Below, one piece after another: positions 19,001-27,552 of a stretch of 64,000 bases of DNA; positions within the stretch are counted from its first letter, which is position 1; every line of letters starts with the position of its first letter. The notes under the pieces are model-generated. The model was not told the origin of the DNA. It worked only from the letters and a program-made list of their open reading frames with translations, and ran no database searches. Position numbers and translations under genes: made by a program. The stretch is from Bacteroidota bacterium (lineage in GTDB: Bacteria; Bacteroidota; Bacteroidia; Chitinophagales; Chitinophagaceae), in the NCBI GenBank assembly GCA_023424015.1, contig JAFAEM010000001.1, positions 1 through 64,000 on the forward strand, written 5' to 3'.

Positions 19001-19063
19001 CGCATGCGAGACAAATACCAATGTACATAGTACAAGTGCCTTCAGCAGCTTTTGGCGGGTCAT
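16019..19063 (-). CDS. SusC/RagA-family TonB-linked transporter (starch-type locus)
   Basis: SusC-like importer of 1014 residues from the ATG at 19063 (two codons downstream of a TTG). It has a signal peptide (VSHASFSQ), CarboxypepD_reg-like domain (VITGTVTDSKNGSLLAGVS), plug entry EVVVIGYGTRLKKDLTGSV, plug motif GSRASNGVIIITTKKG, and a barrel ending ALGLNLDF. There is no STN domain. It is the first gene of susC-susD-susE-susF. Its promoter (19099-19130) is overlaid by palindromic repeats likely bound by a regulator, perhaps the Nudix-family protein encoded immediately upstream. Confidence 0.95.
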   Translation of the reverse strand: MTRQKLLKALVLCTLVFVSHASFSQNKVITGTVTDSKNGSLLAGVSVTPKGGVTGTVTNNDGVYQLTVPNTITTLIFSSVGFATQEVDINGQSTINVVMAGDVASLNEVVVIGYGTRLKKDLTGSVTSITERDFNKGTITTPEQLIAGKVAGVQIVSNGGAPGAGSTIRIRGGASLNASNDPLIVIDGVPVDNGGISGTANALAMINPNDIESFNILKDASATAIYGSRASNGVIIITTKKGKSGRPKFNFNTQNSVSTLPKKADVLTADEFRDYVESHGTAAQIALLGNANTDWQDEIYDASFTTDNNLSVSGSMKNMPYRVSLGYMSQDGILRTGNLNRTSAAVSVSPRLFDDHLKIDVNLKGTMSHSKFADEGAIGNAVRFDPTKPVYSSGKRFGGFFEWLDPASTTGLKDLSPLNPVGLLEQRNDKSDVFRSIGNVQFDYKLHFFPDLRVNLNLGYDLSEGKGTVVIPDSAASSYLRSPDGQHGGVNNRYRQTKSNQILEAYLNYAKEISSIKSRIDVMAGYSYQDFLTTNYNGKLDPNGVLTSADGRRWTPYSDYTTDGTLISSPTFRFDEQQNRLISFFGRLNFTLNGKYLFTGTLRRDGSSRFSEDNRWGLFPSGAFAWRISEEGGLKNSRVISDLKLRLGYGVTGQQDGIANYDYIPRYSVANAQARYQFGSTYYEMYRPAGYNPNLKWEETETYNVGLDYGFLNNRISGSIDFYLKKTTDLLSVIDQSAGTNFSNKILANIGNMENKGVEFSINTQPVRRNDLVWDLGFNITYNENEITRLTFVNDPSFPGNLVGGIAGGVGSTIQIHTVGYPKSSFYVYQQIYGKDGKPIEDLFEDRNRDGLVNVDDLYRYKAPDADVFMGAYSNVNWKKWSAGFSIRANFGNYLYNNRFSNTGTQRNIIDPLGYLANGTRNVLETDFTGNGDRYFLSDYFIENASFLRMDYFNIGYNAGDLIRKNTNLRITANVQNVFVITKYKGVDPEVFGGIDNNFYPRPRIFALGLNLDF

Positions 19064-19098
19064 AAGCAATCGTTGTTAGTTAAGCAATTCAGTTTTTT

Positions 19099-19130
19099 CG
19101 AAAATACACAATGTGTATTAAGAACACAAT
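19099..19130 (-). promoter_or_regulatory. Probable susC promoter (TTG-N20-TATTTTCG)
   Basis: On the minus strand ATTG (19130-19127) is followed after 20 nt by TATTTTCG (19106-19099), one base from the Bacteroidota -7 consensus TAnnTTTG at the usual spacing. It starts 36 nt upstream of the susC ATG and is covered by the palindrome and repeat listed at 19103-19132. Confidence 0.5.
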
Positions 19131-19132
19131 GT
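19103..19132. promoter_or_regulatory. Operator-like palindrome and direct repeat over the susC promoter
   Basis: A perfect 17-bp palindrome (AATACACA-A-TGTGTATT, 19103-19119) overlaps the -7 element. The core ACACAATGT recurs as a direct repeat 18 bp away (19106-19114 and 19124-19132), the second copy covering the -33 element. The geometry fits a repressor site. The adjacent Nudix-family regulator is the obvious candidate to bind it, but this is inference. Confidence 0.5.
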
Positions 19133-19183
19133 TAGTGCATTTTTGTTTCCGGCAAAAATTAATTTATCATTTTTCGTCATTCA

Positions 19184-19918
19184 TCAAGACAGCACACGTC
19201 CACGGGTTGCTGCGTTGCGACGGCCGGCTTTTGATTTGAAAACGGGTTTGAGGGAATAAAGTTTGCCTGGCCTGTGTCGTACGTCTTCCTCCATTTCATT
19301 AAGATCGACTAACCAGTCCTTTATGGCGATTTTCTTCCTGAAGTTCCTGCGGTCCAGTTCTGTATTTAAAATGGCTTCATAGAGCTCCTGGAGTTCGCGA
19401 AGGGAAAACTTCTCTGGTAATAGATTGAATATCACCGGGTGATCCATCACCTGGTCGCGAAGACGCTGCAGGCAGGTATCGAGTATCATCTTATGGTCGA
19501 AAGCCAGTTTGCGGATAGAGCGGACAGGTTGCCATTGCAACTCGTTGTTATTAACCCGCAATTTCTGGTGCTTGGCATCGATAAGTGAGTAATAAGCAGT
19601 TGTGATTACCCTGCCCGATGGGTGTCGGTTCAGGCTTCCAAATGTATGTACCTGCTCGAGGTAAACATCTTCCATCCCGGTACGTTGGCGCAGGATACGA
19701 TAGGAGGCGCTGTCGAGATCTTCATCTGGTCTTACCAGGTCGCCAAGCAGGGAATAAAGACCTGAAAACTCTTCAAGGTCAGATTTTATCAATAATACTT
19801 TAAGCTCTTTTTCTTCGTAACAAAAAATCACACAATCGACCGAAATGGCGATGTTGAAATAGTCGAGGTGACTGATCTTCTCCAGTTCCGCCGTTTTCAG
19901 ATTTGTCGCTTTTGCCAT
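19184..19918 (-). CDS. Nudix-domain transcriptional regulator (NrtR/AraR-type), probable sugar sensor
   Basis: 244 residues: an N-terminal Nudix fold (about 20-150) and a C-terminal winged-helix domain (about 160-230, FSLRELQELYEAIL then LDRRNFRKKI), the architecture of NrtR-type regulators and of the Bacteroides arabinose regulator AraR. The Nudix box is degenerate: where the catalytic helix should read REUxEE, this protein reads RILRQR, so hydrolysis is unlikely and ligand sensing likely. It lies 11 bp after the GH13 amylase gene and just upstream of susC, whose promoter carries palindromic repeats. It probably controls this starch-type locus; the ligand, perhaps a malto-oligosaccharide or phosphosugar, is not readable from sequence. 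Confidence 0.82.
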   Translation of the reverse strand: MAKATNLKTAELEKISHLDYFNIAISVDCVIFCYEEKELKVLLIKSDLEEFSGLYSLLGDLVRPDEDLDSASYRILRQRTGMEDVYLEQVHTFGSLNRHPSGRVITTAYYSLIDAKHQKLRVNNNELQWQPVRSIRKLAFDHKMILDTCLQRLRDQVMDHPVIFNLLPEKFSLRELQELYEAILNTELDRRNFRKKIAIKDWLVDLNEMEEDVRHRPGKLYSLKPVFKSKAGRRNAATRGRVLS

Positions 19919-19929
19919 GCGCTATAAAA

Positions 19930-22812
19930 TTAAGGGACTAGAATCCTTACCAGACCGGCTTCACCTTTTGATTGCACACGTATCAGGTAGATCCCGGCGG
20001 GCAAATTATTGATTTTATCAGTAAGTGAAACCTGGTTTCTGCCTTTTGTCATCAAACCCGAATAAATCCTGCCCAGTTGCTGACCCGTAGTATTAATCAG
20101 ATTCATCTCAGTGTAAGCAGTTTCGGGTAATTCTATCAACAGTGTAGAGCTACCCGAGACAGGGTTCGGATTTACCGAAACATTCAGTGTATAGGAGTTT
20201 GTTGGTATATCATTCAAGCCGGTAGTGATCGTATTTACGATATTCTTATCGAAATAGATTCGGTATTCACCCGGACGCAGGTTCAGGTTTTGCGCGGTAC
20301 CTGTGGCCGTGATCGTTTCTCCGGTCAGGTAATCGTACCATACCCCTGCTGATTGGAAAGTTGCGGAGAATGTTCTTTGCACTACGTCAAAATTTGCAAC
20401 AATATATGTGCTCAGGTTGGGTTCTGAAATTCTGAAATACTTGACGGCGCCCGTCAGGTCATACTGGAAATTGCTGCTGTTGAAAAGATCGGTTTGAGTC
20501 TTCCGCAATTTGATAAGGGCGGCTGTCACTTCAAAAAGCCTTCGCCTGTATTCCGCCTGCATATACTGCCAACGGGGCTCTTTCGGCGTAAGCTTACAGA
20601 TATCTGTGGGAGGCACAGTATTGTCGGTGCAGGCAAAAATCGATTTATCATAGCCTCTTTCTCCAAACTGCCAGATCATCTTGGGACCCGGTATGGTCAG
20701 GAATAACGCATTGGCGGCTTCCATCCGCTTTAATGCAGTCGTTTCATTTTTGACATTATAGCCCGTTGCCGAATTGCCATAGGTGAGGTTTTTATACATC
20801 AGCCTTTCTTCGTCATGACTTTCCATATACCCCACCAGGTGTGGATTTGTAAAACCTCTTTCATTGCTATTGTACACGATGGAAGAAATATTTGATTTAT
20901 TGGCGTCATGATAGCCCATGGTCGCTTCGTTGTAAGCATGATTCAATCCTGCGCCACTCCAAAGCAAAAATCCCTGGCTTTGCAATTCCTGTTCTTCATT
21001 TTTTGCGGCCAGATGCTCTAGTATTAAGTATGTACCCGGATGATATTTATATATGGTGTCGGCATAATTCTTTAGAATGTCTATCCGGCTTTGGTCGTAC
21101 GCGCTGAACTGCCCATCATTGGAGGAAGGTTTCTGTGTAAGCCCTTTTGTGAAATCAAGCCGGTAGCCGTCGACCTTATATTCTTTTAACCAATGATCAA
21201 ATACGCGATGCCAGTAGTATTTGGTAACGGCTTTTTCGTGATTAAAATCCTGGCCGAAACCAAACGCATGTGGCTGCACTTCATTAAACCAGGGATTGTT
21301 GGCCGCCGGACGGTTCTGGGCGCTATTCCAATACAATTGCGCCAGCGGGCTCTGGCCATAACTGTGATTGGGCACCATATCCAGGATCACGGCTATCTGT
21401 TTCTGGTGACAGGAATCGATAAATTCTTTCAGCTTGTTTTTTGTACCATAATATTTATCCGGTGCGAAATAAAAAGACGGATTATAACCCCAGCTATCAT
21501 TGCCCTCGAATTCATTCACGGGCATCAGCTCTATTGCATTTATACCTAACCGCTGCAGGTAACTCAGGGTATCGATCACAGTTTGCCAGTTGTGCGCATC
21601 GGTAAAATCGCGCATCAGCATTTCATAGATGATCAGGTTGCGCTTATCAGGTTTGGCAAAGGAAGTATTCCGCCAGTTATATCCGGGTGCATTTGTCTGC
21701 ACCACCGATACATTCCCTGTAGTAAGACCCGAGGGATAAGGTTTCAGGTTAGGATAAGTGGCTGCATTGATATATTGATCGTCGGGAGAAAGTATTTTTT
21801 CAGAATAGGGATCCGCGATCTTTAAGGTACCATCGACGAGGTATTGAAATGCGTATTCCTGACCAGGTGTCAGTCCTGTAAAATTCAGCCACCAGTAATT
21901 CCCGTCAGGCGTTTTGTTCATTTGGTATTGCGCCTGTTCAGTCCAGCTATTTCCGGCCAGTTCACCAATCACGGATATACGGTTTTTACCTGGCGCATAA
22001 AGCACAAGTGTCAGTTCTGTATTATTAGAATTATAATTAATCCCGTCTACCACGCCTGCCGGCAAAGGTGCCGTGTTGACAGCTCCCGCTACAAAAAATT
22101 TGATGGAATCTTTAATGATCTCTGATCCGTCAACCGCTTCGGCATATATCGTTGTATTCCCACCAGTAGAAATAACAGGATTGGCAGAGATTGAAGTGGC
22201 AGATGCAGCAGTCTGTATCAGTGTTCCATTCAGATAAAGATTCAGGGTAGCCGGCTTGTTGGAAACCGCTGTGAGCGAAATATTATCGCCGACTGCTTTT
22301 GAGATCGATTCCGGTTCGGGAGTATACTTCGGCTGAAACGGCGGAGTGGTAAATCGCACTGCAATATCATCATCGTACACGGGCACATACATATCACTTC
22401 CATCTGCATTGGCCTGTTTTTGCTGGCCGTTACCATTGCGGAACAGGATAGCGATCTTATAAATCGTTTCTCCCGCTGGTACGTTAAAATAAGTGCGGAT
22501 ATTGTTGATAGTAAAACTGTATTTATTGCTACCCAGGGATGTCGCTTTTGAAGCAGGTAGCGTGCCGGGCCAGTCGAATGGCCCATGTTTCCAGTCGCCC
22601 GGATTAGAGCTGGCACTTGTGATCAGACCAATATGAACAAATACATCATTGGGATTGGAATAATTGAACAGACCCTGGTTGCCTTTACTTGCATCTACGG
22701 TGATCGTCACGTTATCATTTTCCCTGGGGAATGCCGGTGTCCAGGTCAGCAGTTGGCCATACAACACAGAGCTAAATAGCAGGCAGCTAAGAATTGGCAG
22801 CAGTCGTTTCAT
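19930..22812 (-). CDS. Secreted GH13 alpha-amylase-family enzyme with T9SS type A tail
   Basis: 960 residues from the ATG at 22812; an in-frame upstream ATG would only add 15 residues before a good signal peptide (MKRLLPILSCLLFSS). Order: N-terminal beta-sandwich (about 20-165), an Ig-like segment, an E-set/CBM48-like domain (about 250-345), GH13 barrel (about 390-780) and a C-terminal Por/T9SS type A sorting domain (NPNPVSG, LPAGIYLIRV). The GH13 catalytic triad is present: Asp in DGYRLDF (about 553), Glu in LILEHL (about 599) and Asp in ESHDEER (about 667). It should cleave alpha-1,4-glucans outside the cell or on its surface. It precedes the Nudix regulator by 11 bp. Exact specificity (amylase or pullulanase-like) is unsure. 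Confidence 0.92.
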   Translation of the reverse strand: MKRLLPILSCLLFSSVLYGQLLTWTPAFPRENDNVTITVDASKGNQGLFNYSNPNDVFVHIGLITSASSNPGDWKHGPFDWPGTLPASKATSLGSNKYSFTINNIRTYFNVPAGETIYKIAILFRNGNGQQKQANADGSDMYVPVYDDDIAVRFTTPPFQPKYTPEPESISKAVGDNISLTAVSNKPATLNLYLNGTLIQTAASATSISANPVISTGGNTTIYAEAVDGSEIIKDSIKFFVAGAVNTAPLPAGVVDGINYNSNNTELTLVLYAPGKNRISVIGELAGNSWTEQAQYQMNKTPDGNYWWLNFTGLTPGQEYAFQYLVDGTLKIADPYSEKILSPDDQYINAATYPNLKPYPSGLTTGNVSVVQTNAPGYNWRNTSFAKPDKRNLIIYEMLMRDFTDAHNWQTVIDTLSYLQRLGINAIELMPVNEFEGNDSWGYNPSFYFAPDKYYGTKNKLKEFIDSCHQKQIAVILDMVPNHSYGQSPLAQLYWNSAQNRPAANNPWFNEVQPHAFGFGQDFNHEKAVTKYYWHRVFDHWLKEYKVDGYRLDFTKGLTQKPSSNDGQFSAYDQSRIDILKNYADTIYKYHPGTYLILEHLAAKNEEQELQSQGFLLWSGAGLNHAYNEATMGYHDANKSNISSIVYNSNERGFTNPHLVGYMESHDEERLMYKNLTYGNSATGYNVKNETTALKRMEAANALFLTIPGPKMIWQFGERGYDKSIFACTDNTVPPTDICKLTPKEPRWQYMQAEYRRRLFEVTAALIKLRKTQTDLFNSSNFQYDLTGAVKYFRISEPNLSTYIVANFDVVQRTFSATFQSAGVWYDYLTGETITATGTAQNLNLRPGEYRIYFDKNIVNTITTGLNDIPTNSYTLNVSVNPNPVSGSSTLLIELPETAYTEMNLINTTGQQLGRIYSGLMTKGRNQVSLTDKINNLPAGIYLIRVQSKGEAGLVRILVP

Positions 22813-23018
22813 CCGAGATTCTTTAACCGAAGATACAAATATGTACTTATAACACATTAATTTTTTTACCAGTTATGTGCGGGTGAAATGGTCTGTACTG
22901 AATTAAAAATTGAGCTAAACTTAAATCCACGCTATTTGGCAGACCCACATAATCCCGGTCAAAATAGGGCAATACTGTTGGACCGTGCTTGTTAACTTTG
23001 AGTCCCAAACCTGGTTGT

Positions 23019-25118
23019 ATGTATTCAAAAGAAACCACGCAGCGGCTTCAAAAACAATCCATTGCTTTAATCCGGCAGGCACAGAAACAGGCCATAGACC
23101 CTAAAGATACTGACTCACTTCGCGAGGTGCTCCGTTTACACGAATACCGCTACTATGTGCTCAGTGATCCGTTGATTTCCGACGCGGAATATGACCAGCT
23201 TTTCAAGGAACTGGAAAGGCTTGAAAAAGAAAACCCCGGGATCGTTACACTTGATTCACCTACGCAAAGGGTGGCAAAGGGACTGACAAAAGAATTCACC
23301 ACCGTACAGCACCTGGTGCCGATGTTGTCACTCGACAATTCCTACAACGCTGACGACCTGGTGGACTTCGACAGGAAAGCGAGGGACCTTACGGGCGAGC
23401 GGGAAATTGAATATTGTGTGGAACCTAAGTTTGATGGTGGCAGCATTTCACTGATCTATGAAGATGATCACCTGGTGAGAGGCGCTACAAGAGGTAATGG
23501 CCTGGAAGGCGACGATATCACCACCAATATCAGGCAGATCAGGAGTGTGCCGCTTTCAGCAAAATTTTCGGATTATGGCATCCAGCAGATCGAGATCCGC
23601 GGAGAAGTACTGATCAATAAAACCAATTTTGCAAAATATAATCAGCAGCTGGTGGACCAGGGTTTACCACCACTGGCCAATCCCAGGAATGCCGCGGCCG
23701 GCACGCTGCGTATTAAAGATTCCGGCGAAGTGAGAAAAAGAAATCTCGAAGCTTTCGTTTACCATATCAGTGATGTGACACTCGCAACCGGCAAAGACAT
23801 ACCTGCGCAATTAAAAACGCATTCCGGCTCACTGGAGCTATTGTGGCAAACCGGTTTTCGCAGTCCTCAAAAAGAGAAAAAGGTTCTTAAAGGCATCAAT
23901 GACGTGATCAGCTATTGCCAACAATTTGAAGCCACACGTGATGATCTTCCTTATGAAATTGATGGGATGGTGATAAAAGTAAATGACCTGGCCTTGCAGG
24001 AAAAGATGGGCATGACCACCCATCACCCGCGCTGGGCCATCGCGTATAAATTTAAAGCGAGACAGGCGACGAGTAAGTTGCTGAACGTGGAATTCCAGGT
24101 GGGTCGCACGGGATCCATCACACCAGTGGCAAAGATCCAGCCCGTGCCGATTGGCGGTGTCACCGTGTCATCGATCTCACTTTTCAATGAAGATGTGATC
24201 AGGGAAAAAGATCTGATGATCGGCGATTCGGTTTTGGTAGAAAGAGCCGGGGATGTGATCCCTTATATTGTAAAGTCCCTGGCTGATGTGAGGGCGGGAG
24301 ATGAAAAGAAAATCGTGTTTCCCAAAACCTGCCCGGTTTGTGATAGCCGGCTTTTCAAGGAAGAAGGTGAAGCAGTATGGCGCTGCGTCAATATTGAATG
24401 CCCGGCGCAGGTGGTTGAACGCATCATTCATTTTGTAAGCAAGGATGCCATGGATATTCGTGGCCTGGGAGAAGCCAATATCAGGAAATTTTATGAACTG
24501 GGCCTTTTGAAGGATATCCCAGGTATTTACGAATTGGATTTTGACAAGATCGGCGGGATGGAAGGTTTTGGGAAAAAGTCGATCGAAAATCTACAACAGG
24601 CCATCCTTAATTCAAAAACGCAGCCGCTCCATCGCATTATCTTTGGTCTCGGTATTCGTTTTGTGGGTGAAACGACTGCTAAAACGCTCGCTCAGGCTGT
24701 TCATCATCTTACCGACCTTAAAAACTTTTCAGAAGCTGACCTGTTAAACCTCGAAGATATTGGTCCCAAGGTAGCCGGCAGTATCCTACATTTTTTCAGC
24801 AATAAGGAAAATATCATGATGTTGCAAAAACTCGAAGAACTGGGTGTGCAACTCATCAATACCAAAAAGCAATATGCAAGTGAAGGAAACCTGGAAGGCC
24901 TAAGTTTTCTTTTCACGGGCACGTTACCAACCTTAAAACGGAGTGATGCGGAAGCGATGGTGGAAGAAAACGGTGGGAAGCTGACAGGAAGCGTAAGCAG
25001 CAAACTCAATTACCTGGTGGTTGGTGAAGACGCGGGTAGTAAATTGGAAAAGGCAAAAAAAATTAATACAGTAAAAATTATTTCCGAGGCAGAGTTTTTG
25101 AAAATGCTAAAGAAATAA
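23019..25118 (+). CDS. ligA: NAD-dependent DNA ligase LigA
   Basis: Seals nicks in DNA using NAD+; essential in replication and repair. 699 residues from the ATG at 23019 (an upstream in-frame TTG at 22989 gives an unconvincing extension). Domains in order: Ia domain with HEYRYYVLSDPLISDAEYD, adenylation domain with the AMP-accepting Lys in EPKFDG (Lys 137), OB fold (VGRTGSITPVAKI), four-Cys zinc finger (CPVCDSR...CVNIECPAQ), helix-hairpin-helix region (FGLGIRFVGETTAKTLA) and C-terminal BRCT domain from about 620 (LEGLSFLFTGTL). It is divergent from the amylase gene. The DUF2461 gene follows after 17 bp, probably co-transcribed. Confidence 0.98.
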   Translation: MYSKETTQRLQKQSIALIRQAQKQAIDPKDTDSLREVLRLHEYRYYVLSDPLISDAEYDQLFKELERLEKENPGIVTLDSPTQRVAKGLTKEFTTVQHLVPMLSLDNSYNADDLVDFDRKARDLTGEREIEYCVEPKFDGGSISLIYEDDHLVRGATRGNGLEGDDITTNIRQIRSVPLSAKFSDYGIQQIEIRGEVLINKTNFAKYNQQLVDQGLPPLANPRNAAAGTLRIKDSGEVRKRNLEAFVYHISDVTLATGKDIPAQLKTHSGSLELLWQTGFRSPQKEKKVLKGINDVISYCQQFEATRDDLPYEIDGMVIKVNDLALQEKMGMTTHHPRWAIAYKFKARQATSKLLNVEFQVGRTGSITPVAKIQPVPIGGVTVSSISLFNEDVIREKDLMIGDSVLVERAGDVIPYIVKSLADVRAGDEKKIVFPKTCPVCDSRLFKEEGEAVWRCVNIECPAQVVERIIHFVSKDAMDIRGLGEANIRKFYELGLLKDIPGIYELDFDKIGGMEGFGKKSIENLQQAILNSKTQPLHRIIFGLGIRFVGETTAKTLAQAVHHLTDLKNFSEADLLNLEDIGPKVAGSILHFFSNKENIMMLQKLEELGVQLINTKKQYASEGNLEGLSFLFTGTLPTLKRSDAEAMVEENGGKLTGSVSSKLNYLVVGEDAGSKLEKAKKINTVKIISEAEFLKMLKK

Positions 25119-25135
25119 AAAACGACGATAAGAAA

Positions 25136-25804
25136 ATGCTAAGGACTTCAACAATCAAATTTTTAAAAGACCTGCGTAAGCACAACAATAAACCCTGGTT
25201 TGATCAACACCGGCAGGATTATGAAGATGCAAAAGCGGATTTTTCAGCCTTCGTACAACTTGTTATTGACAAACATGGGAAAAAGGATCCGGGGATCGCG
25301 CACCTGAAGGCAAAGGACTGCATATTTAGAATCAACAGGGATGTTCGATTCTCTAAAGATAAGTCGCCGTACAAAACAAATATGGGCGCCTATTTCAATC
25401 CCGAAGGGAAAAAGTCCAACCTCGGAGGCTATTATTTTCATTGTGAACCGGGCCAGAGTTTTGTGGGAGGAGGTATTTGGATGCCGTTACCCGCCGATCT
25501 CGCAAGGATCAGGCAGGAGATCGACTACAATCTGGATGGGTTTAAGAAAATTATTTCAGCACGTAAATTTAAGAATGTGTATGGCGATCTTTCGCGCAGC
25601 CCGGAATATGCGTTAACCCGGGTACCGAAAGGATATGAGGCTGATAACCCGGCAGCAGATTACCTCAAATTGAAGAGTTTTGTGGCAATGACGCCCCTTT
25701 CCGATAGCGACCTGGTATCTAAAGACCTGGTCAAAAAAATACAGGAAGCCTTTGAAACCTTGCTCCCCCTGCTGCGATTCATGAATGAAAGCATTCGTGG
25801 TTAA
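25136..25804 (+). CDS. DUF2461 domain protein
   Basis: 222 residues covering the whole DUF2461/TIGR02453 family: N-terminal FLKDLRKHNNKPWFDQHRQDYEDA, the conserved FRINRDVRFSKDKSPYKTNM-type core at about 63-83, and a C-terminal helical part. The family is widespread in bacteria and its biochemical role is not established. No signal peptide, so cytoplasmic. It begins 17 bp after ligA and may be translated from the same mRNA. Confidence 0.9.
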   Translation: MLRTSTIKFLKDLRKHNNKPWFDQHRQDYEDAKADFSAFVQLVIDKHGKKDPGIAHLKAKDCIFRINRDVRFSKDKSPYKTNMGAYFNPEGKKSNLGGYYFHCEPGQSFVGGGIWMPLPADLARIRQEIDYNLDGFKKIISARKFKNVYGDLSRSPEYALTRVPKGYEADNPAADYLKLKSFVAMTPLSDSDLVSKDLVKKIQEAFETLLPLLRFMNESIRG

Positions 25805-25865
25805 ATCCGGCACGATTATTATATTTCCTTAATTATCAATATTAGAAATATATTAACCAAATAAA

Positions 25866-25898
25866 TTTGTCAAATTCAATGTTTAAACATTAATTTTG
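25866..25898 (+). promoter_or_regulatory. Promoter of the yceI-like gene (TTTG-N21-TAATTTTG)
   Basis: TTTG at 25866-25869 and TAATTTTG at 25891-25898 match the Bacteroidota -33 and TAnnTTTG -7 elements with 21-nt spacing. The start codon is at 25917, giving a short 5' UTR. Confidence 0.7.
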
Positions 25899-25916
25899 TA
25901 CTCTAAACTTATCATT

Positions 25917-26462
25917 ATGTCAACATGGATTATTGATACCGCACACACCGAGATTGGATTTAAGGTAAAACACCTCGTGATCTCAACCGTTTCAGGAAAA
26001 TTTACAAAATTTGAAGGCAAACTCGAAGGCGATCCCGCCGACCTGACCAATGCCCAGATTACATTTACTGCCGACATTGACAGTATTACAACTGGGAATG
26101 AACAACGTGATGGCCATTTGAAATCCGCTGATTTCTTTGACGCTGCCAGTCACCCTAAATTGAGTTTTAAATCAACCGCTATAGTTGGGAAAGGTGATAA
26201 TGAATATAAGGTCACTGGCGATCTGACCATCAGGAATACAACCAAACCCATTACGTTGAATGTTGAATTTGGTGGTGTACAGAACGACCTGTATGGTCAG
26301 ACTGTTGCAGGTTTTGAAATAACCGGTAAGATCAACCGCCAGGAATATGGACTCAGCTGGAGTGCCGTAACCGAAGCAGGTGGCATCGTAGTGGCAGATG
26401 ATGTGAAACTTATTATCAACGCTGAGCTGGTGAAACAAGTAAAAGAGGCTGCTACAGCATAA
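25917..26462 (+). CDS. YceI-family protein
   Basis: 181 residues from the ATG at 25917. An upstream TTG frame extension overlaps the -7 promoter element and is rejected. The protein is a complete YceI-like beta-barrel lipocalin-type fold: WIIDTAHTEIGFKVKHL at the start, VSGKFTKFEGKLEGDP, RDGHLKSADFFDAASHPKLSF and a C-terminal ADDVKLIINAEL. YceI proteins bind polyisoprenoid or other amphiphilic ligands. No signal peptide is present, so this is a cytoplasmic-type member. It has its own promoter and a strong terminator downstream. Confidence 0.93.
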   Translation: MSTWIIDTAHTEIGFKVKHLVISTVSGKFTKFEGKLEGDPADLTNAQITFTADIDSITTGNEQRDGHLKSADFFDAASHPKLSFKSTAIVGKGDNEYKVTGDLTIRNTTKPITLNVEFGGVQNDLYGQTVAGFEITGKINRQEYGLSWSAVTEAGGIVVADDVKLIINAELVKQVKEAATA

Positions 26463-26481
26463 TTTATTTTATATCGTTAAG

Positions 26482-26520
26482 GTGGGATATAGAAAACCCC
26501 TTTTGTTTTCTTTATCCCAC
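26482..26520 (+). terminator. Terminator after the yceI-like gene
   Basis: A 16-bp inverted repeat with one mismatch (26482-26497 with 26505-26520, 7-nt loop) begins 19 nt after the stop codon and is followed by TTTACATTTG. From here to 26755 there is no gene I can support. Confidence 0.75.
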
Positions 26521-26755
26521 TTTACATTTGCTCCCACTATAAGCTTGTCTTATTAACAGCTGCCCTACAGTAAATGATAGCGTATTTATGCATGATTACA
26601 GTCGCTCATGGCTTTCGGTCTTTTAATTTTTATTGATATACAATGGCTTGGCGACGACCCCATACGGATTTCACAATTTAATATGCAAAGATTTCGTTAA
26701 GTGAGTTGCATTCCCTTTGATGGGTTTGTACTTTGTTTGAGCAAAAACAAACCTT

Positions 26756-27442
26756 ATGAAAAAAATTGTACCCTTACTTTCTGTGACTATCATTTTAGTC
26801 TCTGTATCCTGTAGCCGCAAGTATTACACATCCTCTTTCTTCGAACAGCAAACAGCAGGTCACCGCATCATCGCGGTATTACCATCCGAAATAGTTTTAA
26901 CGGGAAAACAGCCTGATCAATTAACACCAGAACAGATTGCCCAAATCGAGGAAGAGGAAAGCAAAGCCTTCCAGCTCGCTCTTTACAGTAATATCCTGCA
27001 ACACGCCAATTCAAGAAAATATTATATGTCGGTCGGAGTTCAGGACGTTCATAAAACCATGTCGGTTCTCGATGAAAATGGTATCAGTCTCCGTGAATCC
27101 TGGAAACAGGATGACAAAAAGCTCGCTTCACTACTTGGTGTCGATGCGGTTGTCAGGATGCAGATCAGAAAGAAAAGATACATGAGCGATTATGCATCAT
27201 ATGGCGTGACCATCGCAAAGGACGTGATCAGTCAGACACCACTTGGAAATAAGCTGCCCATACCGCGTAGTCTTGGTAAAACTGAAGACATCTACGCCTA
27301 TTGTAGCGTAGTAAGCAATAGTGTAACGCTGTGGAATAATAATTATAAAGCGGCCGCCGACTGGGATAATCCTTCCACTGTAATTATCGAAAACATCACC
27401 GATAATTTTGGAAGATATTTTCCTTACAAAAAAAGAAGATAG
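26756..27442 (+). CDS. Hypothetical lipoprotein
   Basis: 228 residues, family not recognised. N-terminal signal peptide with lipobox (VSVSCSRKYY, Cys 19), then a soluble domain. The segments IIAVLPSEIVLTGKQP (about 40-55), KKLASLLGVDAVVRMQIRKK (about 121-140) and a C-terminal WDNPSTVIIENI resemble the layout of CsgG/TolB-N-like periplasmic lipoproteins (strand, nucleotide-binding-like helix, GVDAVV turn), but the match is too weak to name. It has its own upstream region (imperfect TTG-N20-TACTTTG) and converges on asd across a hairpin. Probably periplasmic or outer-membrane anchored. Confidence 0.75.
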   Translation: MKKIVPLLSVTIILVSVSCSRKYYTSSFFEQQTAGHRIIAVLPSEIVLTGKQPDQLTPEQIAQIEEEESKAFQLALYSNILQHANSRKYYMSVGVQDVHKTMSVLDENGISLRESWKQDDKKLASLLGVDAVVRMQIRKKRYMSDYASYGVTIAKDVISQTPLGNKLPIPRSLGKTEDIYAYCSVVSNSVTLWNNNYKAAADWDNPSTVIIENITDNFGRYFPYKKRR

Positions 27443-27466
27443 ATCTCAGTAGTGACTTTTTAAGAG

Positions 27467-27523
27467 ATGTTCAATTTTCATTGTTCAAGTAAACTAGTTT
27501 TTTGAATAGTGAAAATTGAACAT
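27467..27523. terminator. Bidirectional terminator between the lipoprotein gene and asd
   Basis: A perfect 14-bp inverted repeat (27467-27480 with 27510-27523) with a 29-nt loop that holds a further 5-bp pairing (27484-27488 with 27502-27506). It lies between convergent genes and has A/T-rich flanks on both sides. Confidence 0.65.
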
Positions 27524-27552
27524 TCTGTCTTAAAATTTATTCAATCACTGGT

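Noticed and set aside
22847..23038. 63-codon minus-strand ORF between the amylase and ligA genes
   Set aside because: It overlaps the ligA start and its composition could be chance; no ribosome site or family recognised. It occupies the divergent promoter region.
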